Positions 7,940 through 16,427 of a DNA stretch of 64,000 nt are shown piece after piece. Where the stretch lies: positions 1,116,001-1,180,000 of the forward strand of contig OZ242278.1 of NCBI GenBank assembly GCA_965207475.1, in the 5' to 3' direction. The position numbers were made by a program, and so were the translations under genes. The number at the start of each line of letters is the position of its first letter. Within the stretch, counting starts at the first letter, position 1. The notes under the pieces are model-generated. The model made no database searches. It was not told where the DNA came from and saw only the letters and a program-made list of their open reading frames with translations. The DNA comes from WTFY01 sp011523795 (GTDB taxonomy: Bacteria; Pseudomonadota; Gammaproteobacteria; UBA4575).

Positions 7940-8443
7940 CTTTCATACAAACAAATCTCGACTGCACTGATCCTGACGGTAATGCTCAGCACGGTACAAA
8001 GTACCTCGGCTGGTGAAAACGGCAGTTTCAGCATGTTCAGCAGCTGGATAAGAGACTACACGACACTGGAACGACCCGGGCGGTCCATTACAGTTGGAAC
8101 CCTCAACGGGACAACAACTTTCTTCGAAAGCAGCGGCGCTCCGTTTACCGCAGGTACACAAGGCCTTTCTTCGTGCCTGGTCTATGCCAAAAGATCTGAC
8201 AGTGAGTACAGCCTGGAAGCACACTGTACCGTGACAGATGTTTCAAACGACAAGCTTTACATAGGAGCCGACAGAAGCGGGGGTAATACTGATACGGGTG
8301 GTGGCGGTACTGGCCGATGGAAGTTCCTTGGCGGTACTGGAAAATTTGCCGGTGTGGAAGGCAGCTGCGAGTACCAGGTTGAATACCTCGAAGACAACTG
8401 GACTACCAATACTGCCGAACACTGCAAGTGGCACAAGCCCTAG
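7937..8443 (+). CDS. Secreted beta-rich hypothetical protein, probable ATA start
   Basis: Read from the ATA at 7937 the product is 168 residues. Its first 26 form a plausible signal peptide (LSYKQISTALILTVMLSTVQS, cleaved after SAG or STSAG). The mature part is rich in Gly, Thr and Tyr, with a GNTDTGGGGTGRWKFLGGTG loop and four or more cysteines. The G-T-G-x-W-x-F-x-G-G-T-G-x-F pattern resembles the DUF/AOC-like barrel proteins in which G-G-T-G-K-F is common, but I cannot assign a function. The frame is open to a GTG at 7862, whose extra 25 residues would spoil the signal peptide. Confidence 0.7.
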   Translation: MLSYKQISTALILTVMLSTVQSTSAGENGSFSMFSSWIRDYTTLERPGRSITVGTLNGTTTFFESSGAPFTAGTQGLSSCLVYAKRSDSEYSLEAHCTVTDVSNDKLYIGADRSGGNTDTGGGGTGRWKFLGGTGKFAGVEGSCEYQVEYLEDNWTTNTAEHCKWHKP

Positions 8444-8546
8444 CTTGTCAACTGTGCGAGCCTGAGAGCAGATCATATCTTCAGAAAATTGTGAAATCTA
8501 CGTAAGGTATTCCATACTCGCTGCGTAATAACTGACTTCTCAAGAT

Positions 8547-9167
8547 TCAGCTGTCACCTTCACTCAACATTCCCTCTGTGCATATAAACCGGATGATCTC
8601 TTCAAGTCCTTCCTGACGCTTCAGGTTGGTAAACACAAACGGCCTGTCACCCCGCATTTTTTTCGCATCACGTTCCATGACTTCAAGCGATGCACCAACC
8701 ATGGGTGCCAAGTCTGTTTTGTTAATTACCAGCAGGTCAGACTTGGTAATCCCTGGCCCTCCCTTGCGTGGAATCTTGTCTCCTGCAGCAACATCAATCA
8801 CGTATATCGTCAGATCAGAAAGTTCAGGGCTGAAGGTAGCACTCAAATTGTCCCCACCGCTTTCCACCAGCACGAAATCCAGCTCAGGAAACTCTTCGCA
8901 AAGCTCGTGTACTGCAGCCAGATTGATTGAGGCATCCTCGCGGATGGCAGTATGCGGACAACCCCCCGTTTCAACCCCTCTGATACGCTCCTCAGGAAGA
9001 GCCTTATGCCGGATCAGGAACTCAGCATCTTCCCGAGTATAGATGTCGTTGGTTACTACACCTATCTCAAACCGGTCACGCAAGGCTGTGCACAACGAAT
9101 TCAATAATGCCGTTTTGCCCGAGCCAACCGGCCCACCTACCCCTATTCTCAATATCTGTCTCGGCAT
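8547..9167 (-). CDS. ureG: Urease accessory GTPase UreG
   Basis: SIMIBI-class GTPase of 206 residues that delivers nickel to apo-urease with UreD and UreF. P-loop GPVGSGKT sits near residue 11, the nickel/dimer CPH motif in TGGCPHTAIRED, the metal switch ESGGDNL, and the base-recognition NKTD. It is the last gene of the urea array, with seven bases between the ureF stop and its start. About 100 bp follow to the convergent secreted-protein gene. Confidence 0.98.
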   Translation of the reverse strand: MPRQILRIGVGGPVGSGKTALLNSLCTALRDRFEIGVVTNDIYTREDAEFLIRHKALPEERIRGVETGGCPHTAIREDASINLAAVHELCEEFPELDFVLVESGGDNLSATFSPELSDLTIYVIDVAAGDKIPRKGGPGITKSDLLVINKTDLAPMVGASLEVMERDAKKMRGDRPFVFTNLKRQEGLEEIIRFICTEGMLSEGDS

Positions 9168-9174
9168 TCAGCAC

Positions 9175-9861
9175 CTACGATCTGAATAATCTCGAATACT
9201 GTAGTTCATGATTTGCACTGGCAATCCCCAGTCCGACTGAAGTGCCAGCTATATCATCGTCTCCCAGTTCCAGCCCTGTTCGAACCAGGGTCGGGATCTC
9301 ATGGATCAGGGACGATACCAGACGCTGACCATCCGTCTGGCCCAGCGGAACAAGTTTGACGGCAGCATTTACCTGATTTTCGCACCAGGCCCACAGATAC
9401 CCAATGCACGTATCCGTTTTGCTGACATGCCACTGCACTGCCGCAAGTGAGAATGCAGCAGCATAGGTGGCCCAGGGCACATTCACGATTTCCTCTCCCT
9501 GCCAAATCTTTAGGTCTACAAGGAGCCTGAACAAGGCATTTCCGAGATGGCGATCCTCGCTTCGCAGTTCACTGGATTCACGGCAGGCAAGCAGAAAGCG
9601 ACTCCAGTATTCCACTTTTCCCGTAGAACACACGCTCCAGGCATCGAATAGCCGACCCAAAACAGGGACATCGAGGCAGGCCTGCGTATTTCGCAACAGT
9701 CCCCCAATCCAGTCCCGGGCACTGACCTGATCATGCACCCAGCCCTGATCACAGGCAAATTCGAGACCCTGGGAATAGGCATACGCACCTATCGGCAGTG
9801 ACGGGCTGGTCAGGCGCATCAGGTTCAGGTTGGCCATATCATTTGATGCCTTATCTGGCAT
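9175..9861 (-). CDS. ureF: Urease accessory protein UreF
   Basis: All-helical nickel-insertion factor that bridges UreD and UreG. The conserved opening LTSPSLPIGAYAYSQGLE and the later CIGYLWAWCENQ and PLGQTDGQ identify it. The open frame runs 88 codons farther upstream through ureE. The ATG at 9861 (MPDKASND) or at 9837 (MANLNLM) restores the normal length of about 228 residues and overlaps the ureE end by 11 bases. The C-terminal ISSANHELQYSRLFRS-like tail is usual. Confidence 0.95.
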   Translation of the reverse strand: MPDKASNDMANLNLMRLTSPSLPIGAYAYSQGLEFACDQGWVHDQVSARDWIGGLLRNTQACLDVPVLGRLFDAWSVCSTGKVEYWSRFLLACRESSELRSEDRHLGNALFRLLVDLKIWQGEEIVNVPWATYAAAFSLAAVQWHVSKTDTCIGYLWAWCENQVNAAVKLVPLGQTDGQRLVSSLIHEIPTLVRTGLELGDDDIAGTSVGLGIASANHELQYSRLFRS

Positions 9862-10327
9862 TTCTGCTGCTGTTGCCTTGGGCAGGGACGTATGAATGCA
9901 CATGATCCTGGTAAGCGCCTGGTTCTGGTTCAAAGGAAAGCATTTCATGTGAAACGGCAAGTCCCAGTTTTTCCACCATTTCATCCAGCACATGATCTCT
10001 CTGGTACACAAGGCAGTCCGTGACAATCTGCAAAGGCACATGCCGGTTGCCCAGGTGATAACAGGCCCTTCCCTGCAACAGCCTGTCAGGACTTCGTGCC
10101 ACCGATACTTCTTGCAGTGCGGCAATGACTTTCACAGTCACGGTGCCGTCTTCACTTCGCAGACAATCACCTGCACGCAATATCGACCCCCTGGGTAACA
10201 TGACACCCATTTCTTCACCACTGTCGGATCGGGCCCTAAACCTCGCTTTCTGGCGTCGTTCATAGTCCAGAGTCATCGTGTGACTATGGTGATACCCAGA
10301 ATCAACACGTTCAGTCAGCAACAGCAT
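9851..10327 (-). CDS. ureE: Urease accessory nickel chaperone UreE
   Basis: Nickel-binding chaperone of 158 residues when started at 10327, just after the ureC stop. The N-terminal peptide-binding domain (TLDYERRQKARFRARSDSG, GVMLPRGSILRAGD) precedes the metal domain with CYHLGNRHVPLQI, which carries the central His. The C-terminal tail is not histidine-rich, only HVHSY, so nickel storage is probably limited. The longer frame from 10384 overlaps ureC and is disfavoured. Confidence 0.95.
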   Translation of the reverse strand: MLLLTERVDSGYHHSHTMTLDYERRQKARFRARSDSGEEMGVMLPRGSILRAGDCLRSEDGTVTVKVIAALQEVSVARSPDRLLQGRACYHLGNRHVPLQIVTDCLVYQRDHVLDEMVEKLGLAVSHEMLSFEPEPGAYQDHVHSYVPAQGNSSRNAR

Positions 10328-10334
10328 CAGAAAT

Positions 10335-12047
10335 TCAGAACAAGAAGTATCTTTGCGCCAATGGAACGGAGACTGCAGGTTCACAGGTCAGCAATTTGCC
10401 ATCAGCGCGTACTTCATAGGTTTGTGGGTCCACTTTCATATCAGGCTGGTAGGTGTTCAAGAGCAGGTCCTTTTTCCTGATCGTGCGGGTATGGGAGACA
10501 GCGGCGACCCCCTTTTCTAACCGCAGCTGATCCTTGATACCGGCATCCAGCGCTGCTTTCGAAACAAAGGTCAGCGAGGTAGAGGCTGTAGGTTTGGGCT
10601 GGGCACCAAACATGTACCGGTAATGCACAGGCTGCGGGGTCGGGATGGATGCATTCGGGTCACCCATTGGTGCGGCAACTATGAACCCCCCTTTCAGGAT
10701 AAGTGAGGGCTTCACACCAAAAAACGGCGGCTTCCACAGTACCAGGTCAGCCAGCTTGCCAACTTCAACCGATCCCACTTCGTTTGCAACACCATGTGTT
10801 ATGGCAGGATTGATAGTGTACTTGGCGATATAACGCCGGACCCTGAAATTATCATTGTGATCACTGTCTTCCTTCAGTGCTCCACGCTGTACTTTCATCT
10901 TGCTTGCCGTCTGCCAAGTGCGTGTGATGACTTCGCCCACGCGCCCCATTGCCTGCGAATCCGAGGCAATCATGCTGAATGCGCCCAGATCATGCAGGAT
11001 GTCCTCTGCGGCAATAGTTTCCTTCCGTATACGCGACTCGGCAAAAGCAACATCTTCAGGAATTTTCGGATCCAGATGATGACAAACCATCAACATATCC
11101 AGGTGTTCATCAATGGTATTTACCGTGTAAGGCCGAGTAGGATTGGTGCTGGATGGCAAAACGTTGGCCAATCCACACACACGAATGATATCCGGTGCAT
11201 GTCCTCCCCCTGCACCCTCCGTATGATAGGTGTGAATTGCACGGTCCCTGAATGCTGCGATAGTGTCTTCGACAAAACCTGACTCATTCAATGTATCAGT
11301 ATGAATAGCCACCTGTACGTCATGTGTCTCAGCAACATCCAGACAGTTGTCTATGGCTGCCGGTGTCGTACCCCAGTCTTCATGCAGCTTGAGCCCCATA
11401 GCGCCGGCTTCAAGCTGTTCATTGAGTGCCTCTGGCAGGCTGGCATTGCCTTTTCCCAAAAATCCCAGGTTCATAGGCAAGCTGTCAGCCGCCTCCAGCA
11501 TACGATGAATATTCCAAGGACCTGGCGTGCAAGTAGTTGCATTGGTGCCGGTTGCTGGACCTGTCCCTCCGCCAATCATGGTGGTAATTCCGGACATCAG
11601 TGCATCTTCAACCTGTTGCGGACAGATAAAATGTATGTGCGCATCAATACCTCCCGCCGTCAATATCAGGCCTTCCCCTGCAATGGCTTCGGTACCTGGT
11701 CCGATCAGAATACTGACTCCCGGCTGCACATCAGGATTTCCAGCTTTCCCGATACCTGCAATCCTTCCATTCTTGATTCCCACATCGGCCTTGACGATTC
11801 CCCAGAAATCCACAATCAGGGCATTGGTAATGACCGTGTCCACGGCCTCCTTGCTGGAAACCTGGCTTTGACCCATCCCATCGCGTATGACCTTGCCGCC
11901 CCCGAACTTCACCTCTTCTCCGTACACAGCAAAGTCCTTCTCTGCCTCAATCAGTAACTCCGTATCTGCAAGTCTCAACCGGTCACCTACGGTTGGTCCG
12001 TACATCTCTGCGTAAGCCTGTTTTGAGATCTTAGCCATGCCTGTCAC
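10335..12047 (-). CDS. ureC: Urease alpha subunit (catalytic)
   Basis: Catalytic subunit of the nickel urease, hydrolysing urea to ammonia and carbamate. Length is 570 residues, as usual. Ligands are visible: HIHFICP (two His), the carbamylated Lys in GLKLHEDWG, His in VAIHTDTLNE, His in HTEGAGGGHAPD, the active-site flap MVCHHLDP, and the Asp ligand in SMIASDSQAMGR. The ATG overlaps the ureB stop as ATGA. The alternative MAKISKQ start lies three codons in. Confidence 0.99.
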   Translation of the reverse strand: MTGMAKISKQAYAEMYGPTVGDRLRLADTELLIEAEKDFAVYGEEVKFGGGKVIRDGMGQSQVSSKEAVDTVITNALIVDFWGIVKADVGIKNGRIAGIGKAGNPDVQPGVSILIGPGTEAIAGEGLILTAGGIDAHIHFICPQQVEDALMSGITTMIGGGTGPATGTNATTCTPGPWNIHRMLEAADSLPMNLGFLGKGNASLPEALNEQLEAGAMGLKLHEDWGTTPAAIDNCLDVAETHDVQVAIHTDTLNESGFVEDTIAAFRDRAIHTYHTEGAGGGHAPDIIRVCGLANVLPSSTNPTRPYTVNTIDEHLDMLMVCHHLDPKIPEDVAFAESRIRKETIAAEDILHDLGAFSMIASDSQAMGRVGEVITRTWQTASKMKVQRGALKEDSDHNDNFRVRRYIAKYTINPAITHGVANEVGSVEVGKLADLVLWKPPFFGVKPSLILKGGFIVAAPMGDPNASIPTPQPVHYRYMFGAQPKPTASTSLTFVSKAALDAGIKDQLRLEKGVAAVSHTRTIRKKDLLLNTYQPDMKVDPQTYEVRADGKLLTCEPAVSVPLAQRYFLF

Positions 12048-12388
12048 TCCGTGCCATGACCATCCAGCGGGCCCATCACTTTTGCATTGAACCCGTATAC
12101 GGTTCTAGTCCCTGCCACGCCAACCAGGATTACGGTACGGCTTTGCCCTGGTTCAAACCGGACAGCAGTACCCGCAGGGATATCGAGGCGTTTGCCCCGG
12201 GCCATCTCACGATCAAATTCAAGCGCAGGGTTGGTCTCATAAAAATGGTAATGTGAGCCCACCTGAATGGGACGGTCTCCTGTGTTGGCAACGGACACCG
12301 TACAGGTAGCCCGGCCCTCGTTGAGTTCCCTTTCGCCTTCTGCTGCAATCAGTTCACCCGGTTTCACGAAGGAACCTCCCACACTCAA
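12044..12388 (-). CDS. ureB: Urease beta subunit
   Basis: Structural subunit of 114 residues with the family opening GELIAAEGERELNEGR and the motifs NTGDRPIQVGSHYHF, ETNPAL and GMRLDIPAGTAVRFEPG-like. It assembles with UreA and UreC into the (ABC)3 complex. The start overlaps the ureA stop by four bases (ATGA), and the end overlaps ureC in the same way, giving translational coupling in stoichiometric amounts. Confidence 0.98.
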   Translation of the reverse strand: MSVGGSFVKPGELIAAEGERELNEGRATCTVSVANTGDRPIQVGSHYHFYETNPALEFDREMARGKRLDIPAGTAVRFEPGQSRTVILVGVAGTRTVYGFNAKVMGPLDGHGTE

Positions 12389-12687
12389 ACAATCGGATTA
12401 TGCACGGTGACCAGCTTGGTGCCGTCCGGAAAAGTGGCTTCTACCTGAACTTCATGCACTAAATCTGCAATGCCTTCCATTACATCTTCCGTGGTCAGCA
12501 GGGTACGCCCGTAAGCCATGCACTCTGCAACGGTCCTGCCTTCCCTTGCTGCCTCCAGTATGGCCGCTGAAATGTATGCGACCGCCTCCGGGTAATTGAG
12601 CCGGATGCCTTTGGCTTTTCTTTTTTCTGCAAGCAGGCCTGCTGCGAAAATCAAAAGCTTGTCTTTTTCCCGGGGTGAAAGCTCCAT
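12385..12687 (-). CDS. ureA: Urease gamma subunit
   Basis: Structural subunit of 100 residues beginning MELSPREKDKLLIF, with LNYPEAVAYISAAILEAAREG and GVADLVHEVQVEATFPDGTKLVTVHNPI-type C-terminus. It follows ureD by 21 bases and overlaps ureB by four. Confidence 0.98.
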   Translation of the reverse strand: MELSPREKDKLLIFAAGLLAEKRKAKGIRLNYPEAVAYISAAILEAAREGRTVAECMAYGRTLLTTEDVMEGIADLVHEVQVEATFPDGTKLVTVHNPIV

Positions 12688-12708
12688 GTCAGCTCCTTCG
12701 CATCAGAC

Positions 12709-13563
12709 TCAGGTTGCCCAGATTCTCGGTTCGCACGGCCACTTCCCCAGCACAACAGGCCGAATAACCTTCCAGACATCAATGAACAGATTCCGTACAG
12801 CCATAGCACTGGTGTCGAGAGCGCGGCACAACAAGACAGAACCTGTTACGGTAACGCTGGTACAACCTGGATTTTCAACCAGGTTACGTGCAGAGTCCTG
12901 AGCTTTTTCCAGTACCTCCTCGTCACCTGAGACCACCATCAGGCCCATGACGGGTCTTTGGCGAAGACCCCACTGCGCATTCAAAATTTCTGAACAATCT
13001 TGCAGGTTGATACGATCAATCATTAGGGGTTCAGACCCCCTCCAAATCTCGAAGCTTTGCCGGTAACTGCCTCTGGTAAATCCTTCGTTACATGCCGGGC
13101 GTCCCACACTTACAATTTCCCACCCTATGAAACTGGCTTGATCCTCCAGGTAGACTTTTGTACTGGAATTTACCTTTGTACCCTCGAACAATATGGTTTC
13201 CTGAGGCAACCATTCCAGACAGGCAGTACCCAGTACCTTGAGTTCATGCCTTTGCGTGGCAGTCATGCCATTTGACCGATAGAACTTGTTCGCCGCTGGA
13301 GTCGTGATGAGTGCATGGGCTCCTGCATCACATGTCAATTCTATATCCAGTGAATCCCCTCCCACTACTCCACCTGGCGGGTGGAGGATATAGGCATGGC
13401 AGGTTCCATCGGATTCAGGATGAAACGGCTTCTGCATGGTCAGCGGTCCTCGGTGTCTTTGCCTGCTGACAACTGTCTTGCCCTGCTTCGGAGTCAGCCC
13501 GAATCGCAGTTGAGCCTCCCAGCCATGGGGATACACGGGGAGTCTTTCTGCAGCTGCAGACAT
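12709..13563 (-). CDS. ureD: Urease accessory protein UreD
   Basis: Scaffold for urease nickel activation, 284 residues, mostly beta. Family phrases LHPPGGVVGGDSL, ALITTPAANKFYRS, WLPQETILFEG and FIGWEIVSVGRPACNE are present. The start codon touches the stop of the small membrane gene upstream, so the two are coupled. It begins the ureDABCEFG part of the urea array. Confidence 0.97.
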   Translation of the reverse strand: MSAAAERLPVYPHGWEAQLRFGLTPKQGKTVVSRQRHRGPLTMQKPFHPESDGTCHAYILHPPGGVVGGDSLDIELTCDAGAHALITTPAANKFYRSNGMTATQRHELKVLGTACLEWLPQETILFEGTKVNSSTKVYLEDQASFIGWEIVSVGRPACNEGFTRGSYRQSFEIWRGSEPLMIDRINLQDCSEILNAQWGLRQRPVMGLMVVSGDEEVLEKAQDSARNLVENPGCTSVTVTGSVLLCRALDTSAMAVRNLFIDVWKVIRPVVLGKWPCEPRIWAT

Positions 13564-13776
13564 CTACAGCCTTAATTTACTCCGCATGAACCGGGCTGCA
13601 GGCACCAGCACAGAAATCAGGATAGTCAATGCAATCCAGAATGAAAGCGGATGGTCCAGCACCTGGTGTAAGAATCCTGACGACCACCTGCCATGACCCG
13701 GGTGTGACATCACAGCTCCGGGCAACAGCATGAAGACCCAGAAAACATGTACGTATATTGATTTGACTTGCATCAT
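13564..13776 (-). CDS. Small HupE/UreJ-like membrane protein
   Basis: A 70-residue protein between urtE and ureD. It has a signal-like first helix (residues 4-22, cleaved near AVMS), then SHPGHGRWSSGFLHQVLDH, then a second helix (about residues 45-62) and a basic tail KLRL. The His-rich segment resembles the mature N-terminus of HupE/UreJ nickel permeases (HxGHG...GFxHPxxGLDH), but the remaining helices are absent. It may be a reduced metal-binding helper for urease or an unrelated small protein. Tight coupling to ureD supports it being a real gene. Confidence 0.75.
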   Translation of the reverse strand: MMQVKSIYVHVFWVFMLLPGAVMSHPGHGRWSSGFLHQVLDHPLSFWIALTILISVLVPAARFMRSKLRL

Positions 13777-13795
13777 ATTTCTGCTCCAAATTTGC

Positions 13796-14488
13796 TCAGA
13801 CCTTTAAATATCGATCGATAAGGCCATCGTCCAGTTTACTCATTTCTCCTGTAGCGACTACAGCTCCTTTTTCCATGATGCCAAAATGGCTTGCCACTTT
13901 CCTGGCAAATGGCAGCTTTTGCTCGACCAGCAAAACCGTAAGGCCCAAGTCCCTGTTCAGCCTGTTTATGATATCCCCTATTTCCGTGACAATGTTTGGC
14001 TGAATTCCTTCTGTCGGTTCGTCGAGAATCAATAACTCAGGCTCAAGTGCCAAAGCTCTTCCCAATGCCAGCTGCTGCTGCTGTCCTCCAGACAAGTCTC
14101 CTCCCTTCCGCCTCAACATTTCTTTCAAAACGGGAAACAGCTCAAAAATCACCGGAGGCAGGGAGGTTTTCCGGCCTGCACATGCGAGCAACCCAGTCCG
14201 CAGGTTTTCATCCACAGTGAGTTGTGGAAAAATCTCTCGCCCCTGTGGCACATAGCCTATCCTGTATCTTGCACGCTGCTCGGCGGGTTTGCCAGAAAAT
14301 TTGATGCCTTTGAAAAGGATTTCACCGAATTTGATTTTCTCCAGTCCCATTATGCACTTCAGCAGCGTGGTCTTGCCTACTCCGTTTCTACCCATCAGGC
14401 ACATACAGGCCCCTTTCTCGACTTCAAGGTTCACGCCACGCAGGGTATGACTTTCACCGTAGTAATGCTCAAGATTGCAGATCTTCAT
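13796..14488 (-). CDS. urtE: Urea ABC transporter ATPase UrtE
   Basis: One of two ATPases of the high-affinity urea importer, 230 residues. Walker A is GRNGVGKTT, signature LSGGQQQQLALGRAL, Walker B LLILDEPTEGIQPN, followed by a switch His-type region in LLVEQKLPFA. It overlaps urtD by four bases and belongs to the LivF branch. Confidence 0.96.
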   Translation of the reverse strand: MKICNLEHYYGESHTLRGVNLEVEKGACMCLMGRNGVGKTTLLKCIMGLEKIKFGEILFKGIKFSGKPAEQRARYRIGYVPQGREIFPQLTVDENLRTGLLACAGRKTSLPPVIFELFPVLKEMLRRKGGDLSGGQQQQLALGRALALEPELLILDEPTEGIQPNIVTEIGDIINRLNRDLGLTVLLVEQKLPFARKVASHFGIMEKGAVVATGEMSKLDDGLIDRYLKV

Positions 14489-15282
14489 GTCAGGTATTGT
14501 CCTTCACCCAAGTAAACTTCAACAACTCTGGGATTTTCCTGGACGCTTTCTATCGAACCTTCTGCAAGCACACTTCCCTGATGCAGTACGGTGACACGGG
14601 TAGCCAGTGACCGGACAAACTCCATATCATGCTCTACCACAACAACGGAATGCTTTTCAGCAAGCCAGGTCAATAGTTCTGCCGTAAGTTCCGTTTCCTG
14701 TCGCGTCATACCTGCCACCGGTTCATCCACCAGCAACAATTTCGGATCCTGTACGAGCAGCATGCCGATTTCAAGCCACTGTTTCTGGCCGTGAGAAAGT
14801 TTGCCTGCTTCAAGGCATTCATGATTCTGCAGGGCAATGGTTTTCAGAACGTCCCGTATCCTGTCATCGTCTTCACAAGACAACTTGAAAAACAGGTTTT
14901 CAAATACCCTACGACGTCCTTTCAGTGCCAGTTTCAGGTTGTCATATACCGTGTGATTTTCAAACACCGTAGGCTTTTGGAATTTCCGGCCAATGCCCAT
15001 GTTTGCAATTTCTGCCTCATTCATGGAAGTCAGGTCTGTCATGTCACCAAAAATGACCCGTCCTGCATCCGGGCGGGTTTTCCCAGTAATGATGTCCATC
15101 ATCGTGGTTTTTCCTGCACCGTTCGGTCCGATGATACAGCGCAGTTCATTTTTCTTGATATACAAGCTCAGATTGTCAATGGCCTTAAACCCATCAAAGC
15201 TGACTGATACTCCATCCAAATACAGGATGCTATCACCCGGGACATGTATGGCAGGATATTCGGTCACGTTCAGGTTGCTCAT
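14485..15282 (-). CDS. urtD: Urea ABC transporter ATPase UrtD
   Basis: Second ATPase (LivG branch), 265 residues from the ATG at 15282. Walker A is GPNGAGKTT, signature LSHGQKQWLEIG, Walker B LLLVDEPVAGM, and the switch His lies in VVVEHDMEF. The start overlaps the urtC stop by four bases. A longer in-frame extension to 15420 runs inside urtC and is not used. Confidence 0.96.
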   Translation of the reverse strand: MSNLNVTEYPAIHVPGDSILYLDGVSVSFDGFKAIDNLSLYIKKNELRCIIGPNGAGKTTMMDIITGKTRPDAGRVIFGDMTDLTSMNEAEIANMGIGRKFQKPTVFENHTVYDNLKLALKGRRRVFENLFFKLSCEDDDRIRDVLKTIALQNHECLEAGKLSHGQKQWLEIGMLLVQDPKLLLVDEPVAGMTRQETELTAELLTWLAEKHSVVVVEHDMEFVRSLATRVTVLHQGSVLAEGSIESVQENPRVVEVYLGEGQYLT

Positions 15283-16427
15283 TTTCTTGCCGCCTCTTGG
15301 GAAATTCCCGCTTCGGATGAATTCCTGTACATTCCACGAACGTTCTGTACTGCACCCACGATTCCACGTGGCAAAAACAGGGTCACCCCGACAAACAACC
15401 CTCCGAGTATAAACAACCACACCTCAGGAGCTACTGCTGTAAAGTAGGTCTTTGCAAAATTTACTGCCACCGCACCCAGTGCAGCCCCGTAAAGGGTGCC
15501 GCGCCCGCCCATGGCCACCCAGATCACCATTTCGATTGAGTTAATCGGGGAAAACTCTCCAGGGTTGATAATCCCCACCTGTGGGACGTACAAGGCACCT
15601 GCAATTCCCGCAAGCATGGCGGCCACAACAAAAACAAAAAGCTTGTAGTATTCATCGCGGTATCCCAAGGCCCGAACCCGGCCTTCCGAGTCTCGAATCG
15701 CCATGATAAGGCTGCCAAGACGCGACAGCACGATGAACCGGCATGCAAGATATCCCAGCAATAGTGCAAGTGCTGAACATACGAACAGGGCTACTCGAGT
15801 TTTGTCCGAGCGAAGATCAAAACCCAGAATATCCTTGAAATCTGTCAACCCATTGTTTCCACCAAATCCAAGATTATTTTGAAAAAATGCCAGCATCAGA
15901 GCATATGTCAGTGCCTGCGTGATGATCGAAAGATACACACCGGTAACCCGCGAGCGGAATGCGAGCCAACCGAACACGAAAGCCAGCATACCAGGCACCA
16001 GCAGCACCATGAGCACAGTAAACCAGAAATGGTCAAACCCGTACCAGAACCACGGAAGCACCTTGTAGTCCAGAAAAACCATGAAATCAGGCAGCACAGG
16101 GTGGCCATATACCCCCCTGTCACCAATCTGCCGCATCAGGTACATTCCCATGGCATAACCGCCCAAACCGAAAAAAGCGCCATGACCCAGGCTTAAAATG
16201 CCCAGATAGCCCCAGACCAGGTCTAGCGATATGGCAAGCAGTGCATACGTCAGGTACTTCCCTATCAAGGTGACCGCATAGGTTGGTATGTGAAATGAAG
16301 AGGACTCGGGAACCACAAGGTTGCACACCAGGACCAGCACAATCAATGCCAGGAGGATGGACATGAAATACCTGTCTCCCTGGTCAGTTTCCAACAACCT
16401 GAAAATGAACGGTTTGTATTTCATCAT
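15279..16427 (-). CDS. urtC: Urea ABC transporter permease UrtC
   Basis: LivM-type permease of about 382 residues with roughly ten hydrophobic segments and the typical ATYALLAISLDLVWGYLG-like and LGHGAFFGLGGYAMGMYLMR phrases. The EAA-like loop for ATPase contact contains RDSEGRVRALGY. The start is one of two adjacent ATGs and overlaps the urtB stop (TAATG), so translation is coupled. A frame running upstream to 16595 lies inside urtB and is ignored. Confidence 0.95.
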   Translation of the reverse strand: MMKYKPFIFRLLETDQGDRYFMSILLALIVLVLVCNLVVPESSSFHIPTYAVTLIGKYLTYALLAISLDLVWGYLGILSLGHGAFFGLGGYAMGMYLMRQIGDRGVYGHPVLPDFMVFLDYKVLPWFWYGFDHFWFTVLMVLLVPGMLAFVFGWLAFRSRVTGVYLSIITQALTYALMLAFFQNNLGFGGNNGLTDFKDILGFDLRSDKTRVALFVCSALALLLGYLACRFIVLSRLGSLIMAIRDSEGRVRALGYRDEYYKLFVFVVAAMLAGIAGALYVPQVGIINPGEFSPINSIEMVIWVAMGGRGTLYGAALGAVAVNFAKTYFTAVAPEVWLFILGGLFVGVTLFLPRGIVGAVQNVRGMYRNSSEAGISQEAARK

